From: CAVPDG01 sp963702535 | GTDB lineage: Bacteria > Chloroflexota > Anaerolineae > Anaerolineales > UBA4823 | Length of the DNA stretch: 64,000 nt | Assembly (NCBI GenBank): GCA_963702535.1 | Contig: CAVPDG010000011.1 | Location: 124,001-188,000, forward strand | Direction: 5' to 3' | Part shown: piece after piece, positions 1 through 9,113 of the stretch | Layout of the letters: each line of letters begins with the position of its first letter | Numbering within the stretch: position 1 is the stretch's first letter | The notes under the pieces: model-generated | The model's input: the letters and a program-made list of their open reading frames with translations, nothing else | Databases searched by the model: none | Told to the model about the DNA's origin: nothing | Position numbers and translations under genes: made by a program

Positions 1-329
1 TGCCGAAGTGCCGCGGGTCGTGTTGGGTATCTCCGACAATCACCGGTTCCTGGTTGCGGATGATCCAGCCAGCGATACTGCTATCCACCGGGACAACCAG
101 CCCCTTCATTATTGGAGCGTCCAGGTTAGTGGCAGCCTGGAAATATAAGCTGCTGGTGAATCTCGTCGTATAACAGGATCGATGCCGCTTCAGCATGACA
201 CAGGTTCGCCGCCGCGCCCACGATGCGGTCCAATAATGAACCCAGGTCCAGCATCGAGGTTAAATCGCTGGATAGCTCGATCAGCTTCTGGTAGCGTTCC
301 AACAACGCCGAAGGCTCAGATTCACTCAT
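1..329 (-). CDS. GAF-domain signalling protein, 3' part cut by window edge, frameshifted
   Basis: The start is taken at the ATG at 329-327 (reads MSESEP). The visible ~110 residues form an N-terminal helix followed by the first half of a GAF sensor domain, with the typical stretch on loss of the ligand pocket 'AASILLYDE' and then, in the next frame, 'SSIAGWIIRNQEPVIVGD'. The two halves join only if one base is removed from the A-run at 141-143 (T-run on the coding strand); as written the frame ends at a TAA after 'FPGCH'. The rest lies beyond base 1, so it cannot be said whether a kinase, GGDEF or other output domain follows. The start overlaps the Sir2 stop by 8 bp, so the two are probably translated together. 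Confidence 0.75.
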
Positions 330-1098
330 GGAGCACCTCTTTGGCAATCCGAGGCAAAATCTCGGCTACATCCGCGTTGAAGACGACATCCGCGCGCACA
401 TCGAGATAGGTTTCGGTGTTATTAATGATGATCAGATGCGCTCCATTCTCGATGGCGCGCATCGGCAGCCCGGCTACTGGCAGGACTTCCAGGGAAGATC
501 CTGCGACAATCATCAAGTCGCATCCCTTGCTGATCTCTTGCGCTTTCAACCAGGTGCGGACAGGGAGCTGCTCACCGAACAAGATCACATCTGGCTTCAG
601 GATATGGCTGCATTGCTTGCAGCGGGGGATCTCATCTTTCTCAAGGTAGGCAGCAATGAACTCCGAAGCGTCATACTTGAGGAAGCAGCTCACGCAGGTC
701 ATCGTGCGCATGGAACCGTGAACTTCCAGAATATTCGTCGAGCCTGCGGATTGGTGCAATCCATCCACATTCTGGGTGATGATTGTTCCGAGATGGCCAT
801 TCTTTTCCAGGCTTGCCAGAGCCAGATGGGCAGCATTTGGTTTTGCCGCTTGCATGCCGGTCACAAGCGGGCGGATCCACTTGAAGAAATTCTCGGGATT
901 GTAGCGAAAGCTATCCAGTGAAGCCACTTCGATGGGATCATGGCGCGTCCAGAGCCCACTTCCCGGAGACCTGAAATCGCGTATGCCAGAATGGGTAGAG
1001 ATGCCTGCCCCCGTCAGAACGACGACCCGGCGGGATGCCCGGATGATTTCAGCCGCGGGACGGATCCTTTCGGGGGATCCACTCGATAACTCGGTCAT
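322..1098 (-). CDS. cobB: Sir2-family NAD-dependent protein deacylase
   Basis: Sirtuins remove acyl groups from lysine using NAD+, giving nicotinamide and O-acyl-ADP-ribose. The NAD-binding motif GAGIS..SGIRDFR lies near the N-terminus, followed by TQNVDGLH, the catalytic histidine in 'EVHGSM', and two zinc pairs (CVSC and CKQC). Near the end 'GSSLEVLPVAGLP' is the usual NAD-contact segment. At about 258 aa the length is normal for a bacterial sirtuin. The ATG at 1098 is chosen; a TTG at 1107 that overlaps the upstream TGA (TTGA) is an alternative, and neither has a clear Shine-Dalgarno. It sits between a receiver-CpaE gene and a GAF gene in one minus-strand operon. Function is clear by family; its protein substrate is unknown. 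Confidence 0.92.
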   Translation of the reverse strand: MTELSSGSPERIRPAAEIIRASRRVVVLTGAGISTHSGIRDFRSPGSGLWTRHDPIEVASLDSFRYNPENFFKWIRPLVTGMQAAKPNAAHLALASLEKNGHLGTIITQNVDGLHQSAGSTNILEVHGSMRTMTCVSCFLKYDASEFIAAYLEKDEIPRCKQCSHILKPDVILFGEQLPVRTWLKAQEISKGCDLMIVAGSSLEVLPVAGLPMRAIENGAHLIIINNTETYLDVRADVVFNADVAEILPRIAKEVLHE

Positions 1099-1103
1099 GC
1101 AGC

Positions 1104-2255
1104 TCAACGGTTGTGCTTGGTGATTCGTTCGGCGAGCTTGGAAAATTGTTGCGAGCTCAGGCTATCCGGTTGGTGTTTGACGAGAGGCTTATTGCTGCTG
1201 GTGGCCTGGTAGGCGAGCTCCGGAGCAGGGGTGAATATTACAGAGATCGTCCTGCCGAGCTGTTCCTGCACCTGGCTCCAGGACAGGTGGACGCCGGAAC
1301 GGATGCGATTGACCAGGACGATGGATATCTTTGTTTCGGTCAAACCAGCCTCTGAGAGATCGTTGAGCAAATGCGTTGTTTGCTGGATCGTATTGGGAAT
1401 GGGCTCGACAACGATGATCAGCTCGTTGAAAGACTTGATGATCTTGCTGGTTACAGGGGATAAGGAAGGTCCAAGGTCTACTACGACGTAGTGGGACAGC
1501 GAGGGGAGCTGCTGGACGATGTTTTCGAAGTTGGCGACAGCGTTTTGGAGACGAGCGTCCGCCGGGCGCGGTGAGGCAAGCAGCAGACGCAGACCCGATA
1601 CGTGGCTGACGATCTCAGCCTCGACTTCACGGCGATTCACTTCAGCGGGCTTGCGTTTGAGCAGGCGATTGAGCCCGTCTGTCTCGGTCAAGCCCAGCTC
1701 TAGACCGATGGTGCCCTGTCCGGGGCGGAAGTCGGCCACGAGGACATCCTTCTTGTAATTTTCCAACAGGGTAAATCCAAGGTTCAAGACCAGGGTTGAG
1801 ACACCTAACCCACCCTTAACAGCCAGGACGCCGATCATGTAGCCCGGCTCTCCGGCCGATGCAAAGGAAGAAGTTCTCGATTTGCCCGAACGTGCCAGGA
1901 CTGCCTTCATGTGAGCAAATAATTCGCGCGGCTGGGTAGGCTTGGTCAGGTAATCGTCGGCGCCAGCCTCGAAGCCCATCACCTTGTCATCTACCTGTGT
2001 TTTAGCGGTGAACATGATGATCGGTATCTCAGCAGTGGCAAGATCGCCGCGCAGGCGACGGGCAACTTCATAACCATCCATCTCGGGCATCATGATATCG
2101 AGCAGGATGAGGTCCGGCATTTCCGACTGGACCATACCCAGCGCCTGCTGACCGTTGCTGGCAACACGGACTTCATAGCCCTGGCGTTGTAGCATCAGTC
2201 CTACCAATCGAAGCGTATCCATATCATCATCAACGAGTAATATTTTTTCAGGCAC
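1104..2255 (-). CDS. Response-regulator receiver fused to CpaE/MinD-like ATPase
   Basis: Residues 1-120 are a CheY-like receiver with acidic residues D9-D11, phospho-acceptor D53 (LLLD) and K105 (LTKP). Residues ~140-383 are a SIMIBI ATPase of the CpaE/TadZ type, with the atypical Walker A KGGLGVST at 147-154, which keeps the signature lysine but lacks the usual GK lysine, and a 'VVDLGPSLSP' Walker B region. In known systems such proteins place type IVc (Tad) pili or other polar machines; here no pilus gene is in view, so the target is unknown. The start is a GTG with an AAGGAG ribosome-binding site 6 nt upstream. It is the first gene of the Sir2/GAF operon. Domain assignment is firm, role inferred. 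Confidence 0.9.
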   Translation of the reverse strand: MPEKILLVDDDMDTLRLVGLMLQRQGYEVRVASNGQQALGMVQSEMPDLILLDIMMPEMDGYEVARRLRGDLATAEIPIIMFTAKTQVDDKVMGFEAGADDYLTKPTQPRELFAHMKAVLARSGKSRTSSFASAGEPGYMIGVLAVKGGLGVSTLVLNLGFTLLENYKKDVLVADFRPGQGTIGLELGLTETDGLNRLLKRKPAEVNRREVEAEIVSHVSGLRLLLASPRPADARLQNAVANFENIVQQLPSLSHYVVVDLGPSLSPVTSKIIKSFNELIIVVEPIPNTIQQTTHLLNDLSEAGLTETKISIVLVNRIRSGVHLSWSQVQEQLGRTISVIFTPAPELAYQATSSNKPLVKHQPDSLSSQQFSKLAERITKHNR

Positions 2256-2316
2256 AGGTCGCTCCTTCCAGATAGACGCAACTCGGAGATGGGAATACCG
2301 AAGACACCTCGTTGTC

Positions 2317-2345
2317 AGTCTAGCATAAAGAACCCATCAAGGCAA
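2317..2345 (-). promoter_or_regulatory. Sigma-70-type promoter for the receiver-CpaE operon
   Basis: On the minus strand TTGCCT is followed after 17 bp by TAGACT. The start codon is about 60 bp downstream. The assignment rests on motif and spacing only. Confidence 0.5.
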
Positions 2346-2381
2346 GTGCCAGTAATTTCATTTATGAAAAGTTAGGGTGAT

Positions 2382-2412
2382 TTGGCAAACAGGGGCGCAC
2401 CTGGGCTATAAT
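2382..2412 (+). promoter_or_regulatory. tilS promoter, nearly leaderless
   Basis: TTGGCA (2382-2387), 19-bp spacer, consensus TATAAT (2407-2412). Only nine bases separate the -10 box from the ATG at 2422, so transcription starting ~7 nt after the box would leave a leader of about 2-3 nt. Confidence 0.6.
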
Positions 2413-2421
2413 CTTTGTGGG

Positions 2422-3880
2422 ATGATCGAACAGCTCAAACAGGTTTTTGAAAAAGAATGTCTGCTGGATAGTAGCCAGCCCGTGCTGGTGGGAGTTTCCG
2501 GCGGAGCAGACAGCCTGTGCCTGATGGACACCCTTGCAGGCGCCGGATTCCGGTTGACTGTGGCGCACCTGAATCATAGCTTGAGAGCAGAAGCGGACGC
2601 CGAGGCTGAACAGGTGCAGGCATATGCCCTGGAGCGAGGGGTGGACTACGTTGGCGGTAAGATCGACGTAGAGCAGGTCAGAGAGGCTGAACATCTCACA
2701 CTGGAAGAAGCTGCGCGCAAGGTGCGTTACCGGTTCTTGTTCGAAAAAGGGCGGTCGATTGGAGCACAAGCAGTGGCAGTTGCGCATACCGCCGATGACC
2801 AGGTGGAAACAATCCTGCTGAACCTGCTGCGCGGCGCCGGTTTGGCGGGATTGAAGGGAATGCTCTACCGGACGCTGCCAACTCCCTGGAGCCATGAAAT
2901 CCCGCTCGTACGACCGTTGTTGGGCACATGGCGGACTGAGGTGCTGGATTATGTCCTGGGACGCGGGTACAAGCCCGTTTTCGATGCCAGCAATCTGGAT
3001 GTCACTTACGCTCGAAACCGGTTACGCCATGAGTTGATCCCCATGCTGGAGGCTTACCACCCGGGCATACGCCACCGGCTGTGGCAAACCGGGGAAGTCT
3101 TGCGTGAGGATTACCTCTATATCCGGGAGCAAGCCAATTTAGCCTGGGAGACTTGTGCTCTGAGCACAGGCGCTTCCGGGGTGGTTCTTGCGCGTCCGCT
3201 TTGCCTGGCGCAGCCAAAAGCGGTCCAACGCTATTTGCTCAAGATGGGGATTGAAAGCCTGCGACCCGGCGCCCGCAATTTGGATTTTCAAATCCTGGAG
3301 AAGGCGCAGCGCTTTATGGCGCAGCCGACCCGGACCGGAAAGCTCGAGCTCAGCGATGGCTTGATGCTATCGCTGCGTGGAGAGCGCTTGATCCTTTATG
3401 TGGCAGGTGGTGATCCGCTGGCTGAGGGTCTTCCGAGGATCACCCAGGAAGGAAGATTAGCTTTAGAGCTGCCGGGCGAGCTATCCCTGGATGGCGTTTG
3501 GGCGATCCATTCAGCGCTCATCCCGAACTCCGCAGAGTCTGTGGGAAAAGATCCGTGGGAATTCTGATCCTTACCAGGCATGGCTCGACGCGGACCAGCT
3601 TCTTTTCCCCTTGACCGTCCGCAAGCGAGCTCCGGGTGACCGCTTCGCCCCGCTGGGCATGGGCGGACATTTGATGAAGCTCTCGGATCTCATGATCAAC
3701 CTGAAGCTGCCTGAGAACGCAAGGCGAGATTTTCCCTTAGTGTGTGGGAGACGCTCTGTGGAAGTTGATGAATTGATCTTATGGGTTCCCGGATACCGCC
3801 AGAGTGAATTTTGCCGGGTAACCGAGGAAACCCGGCAAATTGTGTGGCTAATCCTGAAAGGCGAGAGATCACCTTTCTAG
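2422..3880 (+). CDS. tilS: tRNA(Ile)-lysidine synthetase, frameshifted near the C-terminus
   Basis: TilS uses ATP to attach lysine to the wobble cytidine of tRNA-Ile(CAU), so that it reads AUA. The N-terminal PP-loop SGGADS, 'VAHLNHSLR' and 'AHTADDQVET.LLNLLRGAGL' are diagnostic. The C-terminal TilS domain ('LTVRKRAPGDRFAPLG', 'WVPGYRQSEFC') is in the next frame. The first frame ends at a TGA at 3565-3567; removing one base around 3558-3566 restores 'WEF-DPYQAW'. The joined product is about 485 aa, normal for the two-domain form. The ATG at 2422 is preferred over an earlier in-frame start because the PP-loop is then at the usual distance and the -10 box lies just upstream. As an essential gene a real null is unlikely, so sequence error is suspected. 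Confidence 0.9.
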
Positions 3881-3952
3881 GTAATCCAACGAAGTTTGTT
3901 TATTCTTCCAAAGAATTCCCATTTAAGTAAAAACTTAGAAATAGCCTTTTCC

Positions 3953-3981
3953 TTGTGGATTTAGGTGAATTCTGCTACATT
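3953..3981 (+). promoter_or_regulatory. Promoter of the aldehyde oxidoreductase gene
   Basis: TTGTGG (3953-3958), 17-bp spacer, TACATT (3976-3981) preceded by TGC, which makes an extended -10. A leader of ~45 nt follows with a strong AAAGGAG site before the ATG at 4031. Confidence 0.55.
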
Positions 3982-4030
3982 AGTTTTGTCTAATCTGCGT
4001 ATTTGAGTCCTTCAGGAAAGGAGAAAAATT

Positions 4031-5857
4031 ATGACGCTCGGTGGTTATGCAAATCGAATTGCCTGGGTTGACCTGACAAAAGAAAGAATTGAGATGAAAC
4101 CCGTCCCGGAAGACATCGCCCTCAAGTATATCGGTGGGCGGGGTATGGGAGTCAAATTCGTTTTCGACAATGGAACGGGGATCGATCCGCTTTCTCCGGA
4201 AAACATCCTGTGCTTCATGAATGGTCCACTCACCGGCTCGGAAGCCAATATGAGCGGGCGTATGGCAATTGTCACCCGCTCGCCCTTGACCGGGACCGTT
4301 ACCGACAGCCATCATGGCGGCTGGTCGGCAGCGCGCCTGCGTTGGGCGGGCTTCGATGGCCTGGTCTTCAAGGGCAAGGCAAAGAAGCCGGTGTACGCTT
4401 ACATCGAAGAGGATAAGCTGGAGCTTAGGGACGCTTCCGAAGTATGGGGAAAAAGCGTTCACGATACGATCAAGCACTTCCAAGCAGCTTTACGGCGAGA
4501 AAGACCTGACCGTTATTACGATCGGTCCGGCAGGGGAGAACCTGGTCAAGTTTGCGTGCTGGGTGAACGAAGATGACCGAGCCAGCGGGCGAGGCGGGAC
4601 CGGGTGTGTCGGCGGCAGCAAAAACCTTAAAGCCGTTGTGATCAAGGCGAAAAAGAAAATCGTCAAGGCTGCGGATCGCGAAAAATGGAAGGCAGCCCAC
4701 TCCACAGCGCTGGCGCAGATCATGGACGAGCGTGTGGTTACATCGCCGCGCAAGGGTGGTCTCTCTGTTTACGGCACCAATGTTCTAATGAACATGACCA
4801 ATGTCATCGGTGGTCTGCCGGCTAAAAACAGCCAGTTCACCGGCTGGGATAAGGCGGAGAAGGTAAGCGGGGAATACGTCAACGAACATGTTCTGGTTGG
4901 CAACCCCACCTGCCACGCCTGCCCGGTGGCGTGCAAGAAGGAAGTCGAGATCAAAGATGGACCGTACGCGGGCTTGCGCATGGAGTCGGTCGAGTACGAG
5001 CCAGCCTGGTCTGTGGGTACAAACTGCGGCAATGATGATATCCGCGTGGTAGCCAAGATGATCGACACGTGCAACGATCTCGGCATCGACGCGATTGAGA
5101 TCGGGCACCCGCTTTCTATTTACATGGAGGCCTCCGAAAAAGGCTACACCAACGGCGATGGCAAACTGGCTTGGGGCGACGGCGCTAAGATGGTCGAGCT
5201 CACCGAGAAGATCGCCCGCAGGGAAGGCTTGGGCAATATTATGGCAGAAGGCGCAAATGCCATTGCCAAGCACTTTGGACATCCCGAGCTGGCCATGACC
5301 TGCAAGGGTCAAGGCGTGCCTGCCTACGATCCACGGGGCATCAAGGGTATGGGTCTCGGCTACGCCACCAGCAACCGCGGCGCCTGCCACCTGCGTGGTT
5401 ACACACCTGCCGCTGAAGTGGTGGGCAACGTGCTCGGACCATCTACTGTAGCCGACCCGCTGGCATGGCAAGGCAAGGGCGAGATGAACATGATCTTCCA
5501 AAACGTCCATGCGGTAACCGACTGCCTGGATGTATGCAAGTTCGCTACCTTTGCCGAGTCCCTGGATGCATTTGCCGCCCAGTACGAGGCGATGACCGGC
5601 GTTCCATCCAGCGCCGGGCATCTGTTGACGGTAGGGGAACGTGTTTACAACCTGGAGCGCTACTACAATAACCTGAACGGCTTTGGCGAGGGCAGCGATA
5701 CATTGCCCGAGCGCTTTACAAAGGAGCCATCCACTATGGTGGAAGCAAGGGGCATGTGTGTGAGTTGGATGACATGCTCAAAGAGTATTACGAGAAGCGC
5801 GGCTGGGTGAATGGCGTGGTACCCGAGGCAAAGCTCAAAGAGCTGGAGATCATCTAG
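4031..5857 (+). CDS. aor: Aldehyde:ferredoxin oxidoreductase, tungsten type, two compensating frameshifts
   Basis: AOR-family enzymes oxidise aldehydes to carboxylates with ferredoxin as acceptor, using a tungsten bis-pyranopterin and one [4Fe-4S] cluster in the cytoplasm. The N-terminal AOR domain opens with 'GGYANRIAWVDLTKE' and contains 'YIGGRGMGVK' and 'NGPLTGSEANMSGR'. The cluster cysteines are in CHACPVAC (coded near 4910-4935) and DCLDVC (near 5520-5540). The frame breaks at 4480-4481 (extra C, restoring 'HFKQLYGEKDL') and again at 5737-5741 (one G missing, restoring 'SKGHVCELDDMLKEYYEKRGW'), so the net frame is kept and the joined protein is 608 aa, the normal size. The substrate cannot be read from sequence. 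Neighbouring MoaD, radical SAM and MoaA genes fit cofactor supply for this enzyme. Confidence 0.92.
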
Positions 5858-5886
5858 CTATAGCTGAGCCACCTCGTTAACAAAAC

Positions 5887-5930
5887 AAACAGGTGCAGTG
5901 CGGGCAAAACCCACACTGCACCTGTTTTTA
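5887..5930. terminator. Bidirectional intrinsic terminator between aor and the MoaD genes
   Basis: A perfect 14-bp stem (5887-5900 with 5914-5927) with a 13-nt loop is followed by a T-run on the plus strand. The minus strand has a T-rich flank (complement of 5877-5889). It lies between two convergent transcription units and probably serves both. Confidence 0.85.
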
Positions 5931-5952
5931 TTGGCTCTTCTTCACCTGCGAA

Positions 5953-6232
5953 TCAGCCTCCCCCTACTGCCGGGAAGACGCTGATCTCGTCTCCGGGATC
6001 GATCACTGTGTCCAGATCATCCGCTAAAAACTGCACATCACGACCGTTAATGGCAAGGTGGACGTGACCGTAGAGGCGCCCGTCCGGCTGTAAAAGCTCC
6101 TTCTCGCATCGCCGGGTAGCGGGTGATAATTGCATGCAGCAGATCCCTGGCTGTGATCCCCTGCTCCACCGGGATCTCGATCTCTTTGCCGCCGGTGATA
6201 TCTCGCAATGTGGCGTAAAAATTGACCTTCAT
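5953..6232 (-). CDS. MoaD/ThiS-family sulfur carrier (second copy), frameshifted
   Basis: Small beta-grasp proteins of this family carry sulfur as a C-terminal thiocarboxylate for pterin dithiolene synthesis. The ATG at 6232 (MKVNFYATLRDITGG) has an AGGAG site 8 nt upstream. The first half ends 'HAIITRYPAM'; the second half, 'LLQPDGRLYGHVHLAINGRD' to the terminal 'FPAVGGG', is in another frame. One extra base around 6094-6110 explains the break, giving about 92 aa. The protein ends exactly in the functional Gly-Gly. It is downstream of the first MoaD copy in the same minus-strand operon and close to aor and moaA. A tungstopterin role is inferred. Confidence 0.85.
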
Positions 6233-6568
6233 TTCTTCGGCTCCTGCATACCCATTTGTGGAAGCGCGCGCTTCTTCGACATTGATCCGCCCACTGGCAA
6301 TGGGGGAGAATAAAGTTACCACGTCGTCCTGGTTGAGCGGCGTGAGGATCCCCGCGCCTGCCAGGCGTGGATTTCGCCCGTTGACAAATATGGGTATGTC
6401 TGCGTACAGGCGCCCTTGCTCGTTTAATAATTTGTGCTGCAAAGCAGGGAAGCGCTGCTCAAGCCCAGTGAGCAGTTCGCCGAGAGTCGTTGGGGTGGAG
6501 ATGGGAATCTCCAGCTCTGACTGCCCGGTGATTGTGCGCATATTGGCATAAAAACAGACGTGCACCAC
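6229..6568 (-). CDS. MoaD/ThiS-family sulfur carrier (first copy), probable frameshift before its C-terminus
   Basis: The reading begins at one of two adjacent GTG codons (6568 or 6565) about 50 nt after the radical SAM stop. The sequence 'CFYANMRTITGQSELEIPIS' to 'DDVVTLFSPIASG' covers a whole MoaD beta-grasp fold. As written the frame then runs straight through into the second MoaD copy, producing a tandem fusion in which the first domain lacks Gly-Gly. If one G is removed from the GGG at 6290-6292 the first domain ends 'IASGG' plus a 16-residue tail (...EPKK) and stops at a TGA that overlaps the ATG of the second copy (ATGA). That reading restores both the diglycine and a normal operon junction, so it is preferred here. 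Confidence 0.7.
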
Positions 6569-6617
6569 GGGTTCTATTCGTCCCTGCTCAAGGTAAGATC
6601 GCTTGCTGAGATCAAGT

Positions 6618-7881
6618 CTATGGGCACTGGATGATCCCTTGCGCCCAGAGACAGCCTCCGCATACCGGGAAGGTTGTGTTGCCAATGCAGTCTTCCTCGT
6701 TGGCTTCCGAAAGGTCGCAGCCGCCGCAGAAGACACACGGGGCAAAAACAAAATTATGCAGCTTTTCGCGGTAGGCGAGATATTCCGGATCAAGCCACAG
6801 ATCATCTAAAGTGCGCTGGCTTACATTGCCGATGACGTGCTTTTTGGAAAGGCGTGGCTTGCCGTGCAGGTAACTGGTATGGGTGTGCATCAAGGGCCAG
6901 CATGGGCTGACATCACCGTTCCAGGCAACGGATAGCGTGCCGCTCTCAACAAAATTACAGGTATCGTTGGAGCCTCCCCAATTGTTGCCGGCAAAGCTCA
7001 CGTTACAGCCGCTGTTAAAGGCTTCTTTCAGCGCCATAACGGTCTCGTCATTGAAGTCAATTTTCGGCAGGCTGAGGGAGGGCAGGACCGGAGAGGGTAA
7101 ATAGGCGATGTTATGCGTTGTGTGCGTGTAGAGCCGGTCATCCTGCATCATATCCATGACAGGCATGAGATTACTGACCGAATAATATCGGGCGCCGAAG
7201 GTGTGACCCATGCGGATAATTTTGGGCAGGTCTGCAATGTTGCGCTTCATGGCGACAAACGCAACGCCAATCTCTGGTTTCGGGAAATGCCCGCCTTTAC
7301 GCATCCGGAACAGGCGCTTCAGGTTCTCCAGCACCTTGGGTAATTCTGCTCCCAGGCGCACGTCTGCATAGGATTTCAGGAGAAGCGCCGTCGATCGAAA
7401 CCCAGAGCACGTCAAGACCGGCGTCCACCAGCTTTTTTGAAACCTTCTCGGTGAGGATCGTGCCATTGGTGATCATTTCAACTTTTACACCGAGCTCTTT
7501 GACCCTGGAGATCCACTTGATCGTCTTGGGATGGAATAACGGCTCGCCGATGCCGCCGAAATAGACGTTGGGAATCGGATCAAGGGCTTTAAGACCATCC
7601 AGAATGCTGCCAAATGTCTCGTCGCTCATCCGCCCGATGGGCTGCTCCCAATCGTTGCGGAAGCAGGTGATGCACTCCAGGTTGCAGGCTACGGTTGGCT
7701 CGATATAAACCTTGGTGAGCTGCGTCACCGGTCTATGCAACCGCACAAAGTTTCCGCCCTCATCCAGGCGCACCTTAGCCCCTGGTTTCAAGCCGTAGTG
7801 CTTGACCAGCTCATCCGGCAGTACAAGCCTGCCATTCTCGTCTACTTCAGCCCAGGCGGTGGTTGATTTTGTCGATGTCAT
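6618..7881 (-). CDS. Radical SAM/SPASM maturase of tungsten oxidoreductases with AbrB-like N-terminus, frameshifted
   Basis: Residues ~8-50 ('AEVDENGRLVLPDELVKHYG...') resemble an AbrB/SpoVT swapped-hairpin domain. The radical SAM core follows with C66-x3-C70-x2-C73, 'YFGGIGEPLFHP' and 'SIDGASPE'. The C-terminal SPASM-type part is cysteine rich (NDTC, SPC, CVFCGGC, EDC, CGGC), enough for auxiliary Fe-S clusters. The frame breaks at the T-run 7374-7376; deleting one base gives 'GASPESYADVRLGAEL' and a ~420-aa protein. The ATG at 7881 has AAGGA 8 nt upstream and is preferred over a TTG at 7908. Families of this architecture beside AOR genes are named tungsten cofactor oxidoreductase radical SAM maturases (related to Pyrococcus Cmo). 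The role is inferred from context. Confidence 0.88.
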
Positions 7882-8078
7882 TGTGGGATCCTTGGTGTAG
7901 GCTACCAATAAAATCGAGATACTCCGGTAAGAGTGAACTGGATAATTCTATCACGGAATGTTTTCATCCTTTCCGGACAGGGCTAATAAGCGCCAGCGCC
8001 CTTGGGTAATTTTATTGTCGGATTATGACGTTGGGAAGTGATAAGGAAACATTTAATATAGCCTGATCTGGGGGCAGT

Positions 8079-8087
8079 TGATATAAT
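8079..8087 (+). promoter_or_regulatory. Extended -10 promoter of moaA
   Basis: TGA-TATAAT (8079-8087) is an extended -10 without a good -35. The ATG is at 8113 with a weak AGAGGT site between. It lies in the 231-bp divergent region between moaA and the radical SAM gene; no further signal was recognised there. Confidence 0.45.
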
Positions 8088-8112
8088 CTTTCTAGCTTAG
8101 AGGTATTCTTGT

Positions 8113-9093
8113 ATGGCGATTGATCGATTTGGCCGGCAAATCCATTACTTGCGCATCAGCCTTACGGATCACTGCAACCTGCGTTGTATCTATTGCATGC
8201 CGGAGGATATCAGCTTTCGCCCGGTCGCCGAGTTGATGCAGGATGACGAGATTCTGCGGCTGGTGAATCTCTTCGTACGCCTGGGTTTTGACAAATTTCG
8301 TTTGACCGGCGGTGAGCCGACGGTGCGCGCGGGAATTGTGGATCTGGTGCGCCGGATCAACCAGATCACGGGCGTACGGGCGCTTTCGATGACCACCAAC
8401 GGGGTGCTGTTCGCCAGCCTGGCAGAGCCCCTCAAGCGCGCCGGCTTGCAAAGGGTCAACTTCAGCCTGGATACCTTAGACCCGGAGAAGTTCCGCCAGC
8501 TCACACGCCGCGGGTCCCTGGCAGATGTGTGGGAGGGTATTCAAGCAGCGGAGGCGGCGGGCCTCTTGCCGATTAAAGTCAATGCTGTTGTGGCGCGCGG
8601 CTACAGCGATGATGAGCTCGTGGAGATGGCACGGCTGACGCTCGAACACGCCTGGCAAGTGCGCTTCATCGAGCTGATGCCGTTTGCCGGGGCGACCGAT
8701 TTCCAGACCGCCCAGGTTGTACCGGCGGACGAGATGATGCAGCGTATCGCGACGGCATTGGGACCGTTATCCCCGCTAGATGGCGGCAAGCTGGATGGAG
8801 AAGCGCGCCTTTTTCGCCTGGACGGCAGCCTGGGAACGATTGGCTTCATCAACACGATCTCGCAACCCTTCTGCGCTTCGTGCACACGGGCGCGGCTGAC
8901 CGCCGACGGCAGGCTGCGATTGTGCCTGCTGTGCGAGGATGAAGTGGATTTACTGACCCCAATGCGATCTGGAGCTACGGACGAAGAGCTGCGCCAGATG
9001 ATTGTGGATGGGATCTGGCAAAAACCCTGGGGCAATCGCTTGAAAGATGGATTGATCCCAATGAACCGGGTGATGAGCGAGATCGGCGGCTGA
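8113..9093 (+). CDS. moaA: GTP 3',8-cyclase
   Basis: MoaA is the radical SAM enzyme that turns GTP into 3',8-cyclo-7,8-dihydro-GTP, the first step of molybdopterin and tungstopterin synthesis. The SAM cluster motif is C21-x3-C25-x2-C28 (CNLRCIYC), followed by 'RLTGGEPTVR'. The second cluster is held by FCASC...C near residues 255-275, and 'CTRARLTADGRLRLCL' is diagnostic. At 326 aa the gene is intact and of normal length. It is followed after 20 bp by a small DUF gene and is divergent from the radical SAM maturase and MoaD genes, which fits a cofactor locus serving AOR. The moaC, moaE and moeB/thiF genes are not in the window. Confidence 0.95.
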   Translation: MAIDRFGRQIHYLRISLTDHCNLRCIYCMPEDISFRPVAELMQDDEILRLVNLFVRLGFDKFRLTGGEPTVRAGIVDLVRRINQITGVRALSMTTNGVLFASLAEPLKRAGLQRVNFSLDTLDPEKFRQLTRRGSLADVWEGIQAAEAAGLLPIKVNAVVARGYSDDELVEMARLTLEHAWQVRFIELMPFAGATDFQTAQVVPADEMMQRIATALGPLSPLDGGKLDGEARLFRLDGSLGTIGFINTISQPFCASCTRARLTADGRLRLCLLCEDEVDLLTPMRSGATDEELRQMIVDGIWQKPWGNRLKDGLIPMNRVMSEIGG

Positions 9094-9113
9094 AAAAAGC
9101 TGGAGGATGGCTT

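Noticed and set aside
3491..3880. A separate gene for the C-terminal part of TilS
   Set aside because: It begins inside the first frame, has no ribosome-binding site, and its content is exactly the missing TilS C-terminal domain.
4785..5621. 278-codon open frame antisense to the aldehyde oxidoreductase gene
   Set aside because: It is the complement of a well-conserved coding region with biased codons, has no ribosome-binding site and no recognisable family. Similar long antisense frames lie opposite lon (15818-16660), valS (45220-45948) and apgM (53768-54430).
6047..6805. A single 252-aa protein covering both MoaD copies with an N-terminal extension
   Set aside because: The first ~79 codons are antisense-like reading over the end of the radical SAM gene, and the fused reading removes Gly-Gly from the first domain. 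Two separate genes fit better.
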